Below are positions 56,119 to 64,000 of a stretch of DNA of 64,000 nt, in pieces. The stretch spans positions 52,342,394 to 52,406,393 of the forward strand of contig CM035422.1 in the NCBI GenBank assembly GCA_020310875.1, read 5' to 3'. This DNA comes from Ceratopteris richardii. Its lineage: Eukaryota > Streptophyta > Polypodiopsida > Polypodiales > Pteridaceae. The notes beneath the pieces were generated by a model. It saw only the letters and a program-made list of their open reading frames with translations, was not told the origin of the DNA and did no database searches. How positions within the stretch are numbered: position 1 is the stretch's first letter; each line of letters starts with the position of its first letter. Both the position numbers and the translations under genes were made by a program.

Positions 56119-56420
56119 GACTACAATCTCTCCAAGGTCTCCTAGACCTTCTTGGATGTGTCCAAGTCTTTTACATGCCCTATCATGTTATTGCTTATGT
56201 GTTGGGATAGAATGAATATGGCTCTGCTATTTCTTTTTCTCCATTCATTAAGTGCATTGACCTGTCCTTGAAGAGGCGGGTCATGTACATAAGGCATTGG
56301 CTCTATGCCACTGACTAATCCCCACAATCCTTTTCCCATAAGGTAGTTGGTAACTCTAAATTTCCATGGTTGATAATTGCCTTTCTCTAACTTCTCTATT
56401 TGTGCATTATACTTAGTCAT
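56119..56420 (-). pseudogene. Copia gag N-terminus (B'')
   Basis: MTKYNAQIEKLEKGNYQPWK, then TNYLMGKGLWGLVSGIEPMP and FILSQHISNNMIGHVKDLDT; stops after SKKV and after ETLERL. The fold is the copia gag N-terminal domain (NYxxWKxxMxxxL, LW.xVxG). It continues at 46,035, beyond B'. This is the cleanest family-B gag start in the window. Confidence 0.83.
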
Positions 56421-56659
56421 AATGAGCTCTAAGATGCTCCTCTACCTTCTTCTAAAGTGTTTGTATGCTTTAGAAGGTTTGGATTTTACCTTTTGATATC
56501 AGCTCCCTTGCTAACCTTCAAGTAGTTGAGATCTTAATCGATGTAGCCCTCTCTTGATGTCTTCTTGTTTTAATAAGTCCTCCTTGTGCTTTCACAAATT
56601 ATCTTTATCCCTTCAAGTCTTTAATATGATCTCCACTCATGTCTTCAAGCCTCCTAAAT

Positions 56660-56671
56660 GCTCTAATACCA
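56660..56671 (-). promoter_or_regulatory. Copia primer-binding site (B'')
   Basis: Minus-strand TGGTATTAGAGC, one mismatch from TGGTATCAGAGC. About 240 bases upstream of the gag ATG, with the LTR remnant (TGGAGGATGC..., 56,676-56,755) just beyond. Confidence 0.8.
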
Positions 56672-57212
56672 CTCATGGAGGATGCTTCTCATAGCCCAAT
56701 GCAACAATGGAAGATGGCTTCCCTCCACTATGCCTACATGAAGTTATATATGCTCATTGTTCTTGACTTTTCTCTGCATTCGTATACATCCTAAAATATC
56801 GGGATGACCCCTTTGAATTGGTAGAATTATTTCTCAATGTATGGTGTAGCTAAATTGATGAGATAACTTGTTTTAGTTAGCTACACACTCCAATTAGATA
56901 TGTGCAAAAGCTCTCTGGTTAGTTCATACCAGGTCGTCAGCTCTGAGCAAAACATTGAGCACTTCTATTTTCAAAATAGAAAGTTTCTTCACCTTCCTTA
57001 CATATGTAAGTTAACTGTTTTGATGCAAATATTTGGGAATGATGTTCCAAAGCACTTGGTGGTTCCAAGTGCATTATTGTGAAGCTAAAGGAGTCTATTA
57101 AGCATTCATAGAGTCAAGGTGGAAGGTGTAGAGCAGGTTTTGTGCAACAGCTCATCTCTAGAGCATACATATCTGTCTCCTCACATTTGTATCAAAGCAA
57201 TAACAAATCAAC

Positions 57213-58105
57213 ATGGGAGATGTATTTCCTTCATCCATAGACAAATTGGATCGAGGTAACTACTCAGCTTGGTCACTTAGAATGGAGGCTTATCTTCAAG
57301 GGAGGAACCTCTATGGTTTTATATTTGGAGATGAGATGATGCCAATTCTCTAGAGCAAAGGACAACCAACTCAAGAAGAACAAGAGAGGTTAACAACATG
57401 GTGCTCAAAGGATGCTCTAGTAGGGTCATATATTCTTAACTCAATCTCTGAATTTTTACTTCCACACATCAAGAGTTCCAAGAATTCACAAGAGACTTGG
57501 AATGCTCTTGAAGCATTCCTCTCATCAAGTAAGGCAAGTGATTAATGGAATGAAGGTAGATGAAAAATGGGAAGCCTTCACCACAGCCATGGACCTCTAC
57601 ATGGACAAGTAGGTTCTTGATTTCAATACCCTCATGGAATAATTTTCACACGAGGCAAAGCGTATGAAGAATGGAGACAACTCAAAAGATAATCAATCCT
57701 TCGCTCCATATACAGATAATAACAAGAATAAATATAGTAAAGTCAAAGGTAAAAATTCTGATGATGAGGGCAACACCTCTCAAGCAAACTCTGCAGGTAA
57801 AGCTAGAGGCTCAAGAGGAAGAGGCAAAGGAGGAAGACAAGGTAGGGGGAGATCTCAAAGCTCCCCTCCATGTGCCATATGTGGCTCAACTAATCACATT
57901 ACCTAGAATTGTTTCAAGAATCCTAGAAACCAAAGAGGAAGAGGTTACAACAAAGGAGGCAATGGAAGCTTAAGATGTAGATTCAACAACAACAACAATA
58001 TTTAACAAGAACAACTCATACAACAACAATAATTATCAAGGAGAATAGAGAGGAAGGAGAGACTATAACAATTATGGAGATGATCAAACTCAAGAGGACA
58101 CATTA
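57213..58105 (+). pseudogene. Copia gag (C3), internally deleted
   Basis: MGDVFPSSIDKLDRGNYSAW from 57,213 with an early stop (MMPIL then TAG). The text breaks after ALEAFLSSS at about 57,530 and resumes with VINGMKVDEKW, so about 150 bases of gag seen in C4 are missing. The RG-rich tail and knuckle CAICGSTNHIT, stop, NC (57,870-57,910) follow, then an Asn-rich region with frameshifts. Confidence 0.82.
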
Positions 58106-59353
58106 ATTCTGATGAACATGACCATGAAGCAAGGTACATGTATTCTATATAGACTCCAGTTGCTCAAATCATGTAGCAAGAAATGTAGGTCTACTCTCAG
58201 ACTTGGAGGACCCAAGGAATAGACATGAAGTCCAAACAGGAGATGGCATAAGGCATCTAGTGGAGAAGATCGGCAATGTGAAGACTTCATATGGTAATAT
58301 GAACCTATTGAGCAAGGTATTGTATGTGCCAAACATCACCAAAAATCTCATAAGTATAGTTCAAATTGTTGAAAAAGGATTGCAGGTAAGATTCCCAAAG
58401 AATGAAGCATTTGTTGAGGATCCATATCAGGGATTCAAACGGATAGCAAGAGGATAAAAGTAAGGTAGACTATTCACATTTGACCTCCAAGATACTAGGA
58501 ACATTGCTTTGTTTAATTTACGGTAGTCAAATCCTATCAGAGTTGGAAATTTGGCACAAACGGTTAGCTCATATAGGTGAAAGGGCTCTGAAGCAAATTA
58601 GTAGAGATCAGAGTGTGCTAGGTCTACCAAATATCTCCAAATAATACATGATATACAAATGTAGTGCTTGTCAATTTGGCAAGTCTCACATGCAACCATT
58701 CACAAATAAGGGATACATTCATGGAGACCTATTGGAGCTAGTTCATACAGATGTATGGGGACCAAGCAAGGATCCATCAATCCTTGGATCCTAGTATTAT
58801 GTATCATTCATTGATGATTGTAGCAGATGGACAATACTATATTTTATGAAGCATAAAGATGAAGTGTTTTTATGTTTTAAGAAATATCTAGCACTTGTGG
58901 AAAATCAAATAGGTAAACTTTGAAGAGGTTAAGGATAGATGGAGGGGGAGAATATTTTTCCCATGACTTTGATTCTTATCTCCAAGAAAGAGGAGTCCAA
59001 AGACAGATGACAAACAAGTATACTCCAGATAAAAATGGAGTGGAAGAGAGAAGAAATAGAACCATATCAGAGGTTGCAAGATCAATGCTAAATGAGAAGA
59101 AGTTGCCTACTTGCCTATGGGTAGAGATTGTATCCACAATCACCTATCTGATCAATAGACTCCCATCAAAAGCATTAGATGGGATGACACCATATGAAGC
59201 ATGGAATGGAAGAATACCTAGCCTTGATCATTGCAAGATCTTTGGGTGCATAACGTATGCACACATACCATCACAAATTAGAGGCAAATTAGATCCAAAG
59301 GTAGAAAAATGCATATTCATTGGCTATGATTTAATCAAAAAGGGAATAGGCTA
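58106..59353 (+). pseudogene. Copia protease and integrase (C3)
   Basis: Protease: IDSSCSNHVARN (58,150 region; D-S-S) and LYVPNITKNLISIVQIVEKG (58,203-58,457). GAG-pre-integrase: KRLAHIGERALKQISRDQSV. Integrase: LVHTDVWGPSKDPSILGS, then a stop, then FIDDCSRWTILYFMKHKDE; after a frameshift near 58,918, RIDGGGEYFSHDFDSYLQER, NGVEERRNRTISEVARSMLN and KCIFIGYDLIKKGI. All three catalytic acidic positions (D, D, E) are present although the frame is broken. Interrupted at 59,354. Confidence 0.85.
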
Positions 59354-60470
59354 TGTTAGAGGGCCGCCGAACCAGGACGGATGAACCCGGACAGGTGCCG
59401 TAAAAAGTGGATTCGCGGAAACATTGTAGCAGACTTCTATTTAAAGCGCACAAAGGAAAGCGGTAAAGACCGGCAGTTTTGGGAAGAGCCTCTGCTTCTG
59501 TTGGGTATTGTAGTGAGTGGGTTGATTACGTCTCGAACCGAGGTGTTTGGAAATCGCAAGTATAGCATTGTGTGTGTATGTGTTCTGTCTGTCTATTCTA
59601 TTGATTCTATTTGGGAAATTGCGAGCATCTTGTTTGAGACCATGTATGAGGTGTTGATGAGAATATTGACTTCTGTTCTGTTCTATTCGCATCTAACTAT
59701 TCTGCTATTCTTCCTGTCATGCCGAGTTCTATTCGGTAGTCTTGTGTTGTGAATCTGTTTGGTGATAAGTTATATGCGGTTCTGGATCTTTTCCGTCACG
59801 AAATAGTGTGGTTTATCATCCTACGAGAGACTGTGTAAGGTCGAAGTGAATCATTTGCATTTTAGTATTTTTTCGGTTAAGTGACCAGATTCGATACAAT
59901 AGTCTGCGTTCACTGAGGATTCCGATCTTAGGAAGAACCTGTATCGGTAAAGGTCTGTACGTGAACAGAAGCATTGGTAAGTTTGTGATGAATTAACTGT
60001 GGTAGGAACTTGTTGCTTGAGTCGGTATACGATAAGTTTGCATAACCTCGATTATAGCTGTCTGTTATAGTATTGTTCGGTATACCTATCTGATACACGG
60101 AAGTAGCATATTGAGTAGTATTCGATTAATGAAATTGAGTATTCTACTAGTTATAAGTCAGAACAGGACTTCTGCTCTATTACTATAGCAGATTCAGTCC
60201 AGAAGTCATAAGTTTCCGCATAGTTGTCAGTAGTCAGAATCAACCACTGAGCTAAGACGTGATGGAATATTTATGAGTGTGTGAACAGTTGGGAAAATAG
60301 TACAGGGCCTCTGTCTAACAGACCCCTACCACTCCCAAGGACCCACGTGGCTAAGAGAACGATCGCGGTTAGAAGATTTGGAACCAAGTGAACGTGAAGT
60401 ATTTGAATAGAACGTAAAGTAACGCTTAATCGGTATCAGTTTAACCCATAACCCATTTTTACATTTAACA
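59354..60470 (+). repeat. Gypsy 5' LTR (1,117 bp)
   Basis: It begins TGTTA and ends TAACA, a perfect 5 bp inverted terminal pair. It ends directly at the primer-binding site. It is less AT-rich than the copia LTRs around it. The 123-codon open frame at 59,381-59,752 inside it has no family resemblance and is probably not a gene. Confidence 0.9.
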
Positions 60471-60491
60471 TTTGGCGCCGTCTGTGGGAAA
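60471..60491 (+). promoter_or_regulatory. Gypsy primer-binding site
   Basis: TTTGGCGCCGTCTGTGGGAA directly after the LTR. The string TGGCGCCGTCTGTGGGAA is a form I know from plant Tat-type gypsy elements. I do not assign the tRNA. Confidence 0.82.
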
Positions 60492-60676
60492 GTGGCAACT
60501 GTTTAACAATCTCTACGGTAAAGTAGTATTTAAATACGAGTTACTTGTGAGAAAGTGGCATTAGAGTGCTAAGCGGTTTGTAAGAAGCAAATATCCAGTA
60601 ATATTTGATTTATTGACAGTAGCAACAGACCCAGATTGTTGCAAACTGCTCAGATAATATCACTGGGCAATGATAC

Positions 60677-62780
60677 ATGCCGGTTACTCGGTCTGGTGTA
60701 ACGTATCCTAGGACCCAGACGACGGGAACAAGAAAAGTACAAAAAACAACTCTAGAAGAAGAAGGTATAACGCGACCAGACTCAGTGGTCGAGCAAGTTA
60801 AGGACGCTAGAATTAATTCCGAACATATTCCGGTGGAACGATCAGTGCCTTTGGTACATGCTGGTGTCACCTCGACCCAGCCTAACCAAAGTACAGTAAT
60901 TCCAGAATCTATCAATACGCCGCTGGAAATTCGACAAACTCTAGGAAAAGAAATCAGTAAAAGCGAAAAAAACGCTACAGTCTGGTAGACTGTTAGCTCA
61001 TTCCGGTGATATTCCGGTCATAGAAACACCAACTGGCGGTCAAGGATTAGCATTTGTTGCAGAATCCTCAGCCAGACCCGCGTGTCTAGAAGAAAGATTT
61101 CGGATATTGGACATCCAGAAAGAGGGAGAGCTATTCGAAGCAGAGATCCGAAGTATCCTGCGCAAAAACAGCACACCGGAAGGCACGCTGTCCGGCGATC
61201 CAGATTCTGATAGTTCAACTAATCAACCTCAAGATACAGGATCAGAGACACCCACGATGAACGGACAACAACAACAACAACAGTTAGGTCAACCAAGGCT
61301 CCCTCCAACAGGAGTAACCTACACGAAATTTGGTGGATTCCCAGGAGATGACCCGGATGCTCACGTACGCACTTTCGAAATCAGTTATGCAGTCCTCAAC
61401 CATCCACCGGATCAGGCATACAAGGCCATTGTTTTTCAATCTACTCTGGTCAATGAAGCGGCTAGATGGCTTACGGAATATGACATTAATCATTTCGGTA
61501 CCTATGATGCAGTACGAGATGCCTTTCTACAACAATTCAGATTGAAGAAGAATCCTGCTGAAATCTTTGATTATCTAAAGAACAACCGACAGAAGGCAAA
61601 TCAGACTGTCCAGGAATACGCTACTCTCTTCAGAACACATTTACGGTAGATACCACAGGCACATGCCAATCTACCTGATGACGTCATCACTCAATGGTTT
61701 ATCAATGGCTTAAATCCGCAATTGAAGCAGATCATGATTATTAGATGTGTTGGAGCAATGACATTGGATGCAGTCATCGCTATGGCTTTGCAACTGGAAT
61801 CCAAGGTTGGTGGATTTTCAGAAGACTTGGAATGGTTAAGGACAAACAAAAATATGACTGAAGATATAACCAGGCAAGTATACTGCACCACGTGCAAAAA
61901 TTCAGGACATACAAGTGCTAACTGTGCGCTAAATCAAACATTCTGCGCTATCTGCAACACTGCCGGACACTCCACCGGAAATTGTGTCTACAATGCTAGA
62001 ATACAGGGAACAGCAACAGTCAATGCTGTTATTCAAGAACATGGACAGGCAGCAAATCACTATGTACCTCCGCAACTGAGAAACAATCAACCACAGGGAT
62101 ATCGGAACTACCGAGGACAAAGGAACAACAATTATAATGCCAACCGATGGCAGAACGGACCACCACCGGAAAACCCCAACTTACCACCACCACGCTGTCA
62201 TTTTTGTGGTGAATTCGGACACATTAGAAGATATTGCAAAGACGCAGCTGAGTATGATCAGAGGAAGAAGGAGCGGCAATACCCAATGGCCAACATGGTA
62301 CAAATTACTCCGGTAGAAACACAAACTGCTACAGTCCAGACACGATCAGGTAAACAACTGCAACCAGCAGCAGAAGTATTTGAACCAGGGATACAAGAAC
62401 AACATAGGATGTATACCAAGGCTAGTCACTGGACCGCTACAGAACCACCAGTGTTCCCAGAACCCATTCCGGTGACTCAGACCTCGGCAGCAAAGGAAGG
62501 AATGCAACAAAAAGAAGCAGCAGTAGAACAACCATTAGCAGAAGACATAACAACAGATACTTCAGCAACAGCAGAAACTTCAAGTTCAAAAGAGCAGGAT
62601 AACCAATCTCAACAGGCCTGGGAAATTTTATCCAAGGCATCTATCACCCTACCTCTCGGCCAACTTTTGACGTTAGTACCTGGAATCCGGCAATAGTTTC
62701 AACAACATTTTACCCCGGCATCCTCTTGCATTCCAGCAACCGCTGCAGTTCAACCAGAATCTGATTCTACGGTTGATCAT
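60677..62780 (+). pseudogene. Gypsy gag with three zinc knuckles, interrupted
   Basis: An N-terminal piece (MPVTRSGVTYPRTQ, 60,677-60,988) is out of frame with the rest. The main frame (from about 61,000) has a Gln-rich linker and the gag core VTYTKFGGFPGDDPDAHVRT, KAIVFQSTLVNEAARWL, FLQQFRLKKNPAEIFDYL, VQEYATLFR (retrotransposon gag domain, about 61,310-61,700). Three CCHC knuckles follow: CTTCKNSGHTSANC, CAICNTAGHSTGNC and CHFCGEFGHIRRYC. Two in-frame TAG codons (61,647-61,649 and 62,694-62,696) interrupt it. A Ser/Thr/Glu/Gln-rich linker joins protease. It would package element RNA. Confidence 0.88.
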
Positions 62781-63410
62781 GCAGTGCCTTTGATTACAGT
62801 ATGGTATAAGAATCAGAAGATCATGCAGGTATTAATTGACGGAGGCTCCGTCGTAAACATTGCAACCGCAGCATTATGTAAAAAGCTAGGCTGGACCGAA
62901 ATCGAACCAGTTCAATTCTTCGTCAGAATGGCTGATCAATCTAGAGTCCATCCCGTAGGACTTGTACGAAATGTACCCATTACTCTACAAGGTACGACTT
63001 TCAAAATGACTTTTGTTATACTAGATCTACCCGAATCCACCTTGGATTACAATCTTCTTTTCGGCCGACCTTGGCTGAAGCATGCAAAGGTAATACAGGA
63101 CTGGTCTGTGCAAGAGCTCACATTCAAGGATGCCAATCGTAAATATGTAGTAAAACTAGATGCTATACAACCCTGCGAACTTCACGCCAGACCTTATCTC
63201 GCTGAACCAGTTCATATGTTAGATGGACTATCAGATGATGAAGAAGAGCAATTTCTGAAAAATAACGCCGATTTAATGTCTCTAGGAACTGTTGATCTAC
63301 AGTCTGTCATTAATAACTGGAACACTTCAGTTTGTGCAGTAGTAGCTATCACCAAACAGTCTGACCAAGCAGATACTGAATTACAATCATTATTCAACCT
63401 CGACCTCTAA
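62781..63410 (+). pseudogene. Gypsy aspartic protease
   Basis: In the same frame as gag. LITVWYKNQKIMQVLIDGGSVVNI carries the active-site region as DGGS rather than DTG/DSG, a variant I know from Tat-type plant gypsy elements. PESTLDYNLLFGRPWLKHAK is the flap/second-half block (normally YNxILGRPWL). The frame ends with TAA at 63,408-63,410, before RT, and RT follows in the -1 frame. Open for 208 codons from the ATG at 62,784. Confidence 0.85.
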
Positions 63411-64000
63411 AAATAAAGCAAAACTTACCGGAAATCTTTCAGGCTAATTTGATTCAGCTCCTTCGCGAATTCTCAGACGTCTTCGCATGGGATTACAAAG
63501 ATATGAAAGGATTAGTTCCGCGCATATATCAACACAGAGTCATGCTGAAGCCTGAAGCTAAACCAAATAGGCAACCCAGCTATCGGATGAATCCCAATTA
63601 TGCCTCTCAGGTAAAAGACGAACTTGACAGATTATTAAAAGTAGGATTCATCGTACCAGTAGAACATGCTGAATGGATTTCACCAATTGTGATTGTGCCA
63701 AAGAAAAATAAGCACCTACGAATCTGTGTAGATTACCGGAAATTGAACGCAGCAACAGTACCAGATCCTTTCCCGATCCCTTTTTTGGATACCATGCTTG
63801 ATAGGGTAGAAGGCCACGAAATGTATTCATTCTTAGACGGATACAGCGGTTACAATCAGGTTAGAATGGCTGAAGAAGATATACCAAAAACTGCTTTCAT
63901 TACCAATTGGGGTGTCTTCGCCTGCACCGTAATGTGGTTCGGATTAAGAAATGCACCAAGCATATTTCAGCGATGTATGCAGGATATATTTTCTCCTTAT
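63395..64000 (+). pseudogene. Gypsy reverse transcriptase, N-terminal part
   Basis: In the frame beginning at 63,395: QNLPEIFQANLIQLLREFSD, VFAWDYKDMKGL, HRVMLKPEAKPNRQPSYRMN, LLKVGFIVPVEHAEWISPIV, KKNKHLRICVDYRKLNAATV, FSFLDGYSGYNQ-type text and TAFITNWGVFACTVMWFGLR. These are the RT motifs up to just before YxDD, which lies right of the window. Uninterrupted for about 200 codons to the window end. It is separated from protease by a one-base frameshift around 63,395-63,410; a normal element of this kind would be read as one polyprotein. Confidence 0.88.

Larger units (their letters stand above)
40570..56755 (-). mobile_element. Copia element B'' (family B), outer host of the nest
   Basis: On the minus strand the parts read, in order: LTR remnant (56,676-56,755), primer-binding site (56,660-56,671), gag N-terminus (56,420-56,119), [B' insertion 56,113-46,036], rest of gag with zinc knuckle and start of protease (46,035-45,123), [C4 insertion 45,117-42,062], end of protease plus integrase (42,056-41,603), and RT/RNase H (41,630-40,614). 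Both breaks are bounded by exact 5 bp duplications, and the protein text resumes at the next residue on the far side, so these pieces are one element. Its 3' LTR is absent. Confidence 0.82.
56760..59353 (+). mobile_element. Copia element C3 (family C), left part, split by a gypsy element
   Basis: A truncated 5' LTR (about 56,760-57,185, matching the last ~420 bases of the C4 3' LTR), primer-binding site TTGTATCAAAGC (57,187-57,198), gag, protease and integrase on the plus strand. The element is cut at 59,353 inside the integrase tail by the gypsy LTR; its RT part should lie right of the window. Confidence 0.83.
59354..64000 (+). mobile_element. Gypsy LTR retrotransposon, 5' portion
   Basis: 5' LTR 59,354-60,470, primer-binding site, gag, protease and the first part of RT; it continues past the window end. 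The integrase position cannot be seen, but the RT sequence and the gag-pro-RT order without integrase between them identify Ty3/gypsy. It interrupts copia C3, so it is younger than C3. The possible target duplication base set is GGCTA (59,349-59,353); the right copy lies outside the window. Confidence 0.9.

Noticed and set aside
59381..59752. 123-codon open frame inside the gypsy LTR
   Set aside because: No recognisable domain, and LTRs of this kind are not expected to encode protein.

Overview
The window is intergenic DNA from a land plant with a large, repeat-rich genome. I found no intact host gene, rRNA, tRNA gene or CRISPR. The evidence for a plant is: Ty1/copia and Ty3/gypsy retroelements in several layers; a plant-type LINE whose ORF1 has a DUF4283-like region plus a CCHC knuckle; copia primer-binding sites of the TGGTATCAGAGC kind; tRNA-derived SINE heads; and a decayed casein kinase 2 alpha retrocopy. 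The background is AT-rich with very long (AT)n tracts. The sequence alone does not fix the plant lineage.

Layout, left half. 1-0.3 kb: a decayed non-LTR element of a second LINE type. 1.1-4.8 kb: two related copia 3' ends arranged tail to tail, making a roughly 2 kb imperfect palindrome. 5.3-7.8 kb: an unrecognised eroded plus-strand coding region ending in a coiled coil. 9.8-11.4 kb and 18.5-19.3 kb: copies of one old copia integrase region ('family D'). The second copy received a SINE (12.32-12.47 kb, target duplication ACATGTG) and a 6.0 kb LINE (12.50-18.50 kb, minus strand, intact ORF2, frameshifted ORF1). 19.6-20.2 kb: a field of CTATCATGATAG palindromes. 20.8-21.1 kb: the CK2 alpha pseudogene. 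22-28.7 kb: minus-strand copia 'family B' remnants, one with both LTRs.

Layout, right half. 29.5-33.97 kb: a tRNA-like SINE head, then two truncated relatives of the 12.5 kb LINE. 34.0-34.6 kb: microsatellites. 34.6-59.35 kb: a nest of copia elements. An old family-B element (B'', about 40.6-56.76 kb, minus) is interrupted by an internally deleted family-C element (C4, 42.06-45.12 kb, target duplication CTCAT). It is interrupted again by a second family-B element (B', 46.04-56.11 kb, target duplication ATGAA). B' is itself split by family-C element C2 (46.66-52.67 kb, flanks TTCGA/TTCAA). Family-C element C1 (34.6-40.56 kb, plus) abuts the nest on the left and C3 (56.76 kb onward, plus) on the right. 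C3 is split at 59,354 by the 5' end of a younger gypsy element that runs off the window.

How the parts relate. LTR elements encode gag, protease, integrase and RT/RNase H for their own copying; LINE ORF2 supplies endonuclease and RT and could also serve SINEs. Almost every frame here is broken. The best-preserved reading frames are ORF2 of the 12.5 kb LINE and the gypsy gag-pro region, which has two in-frame TAG codons and two frameshifts.
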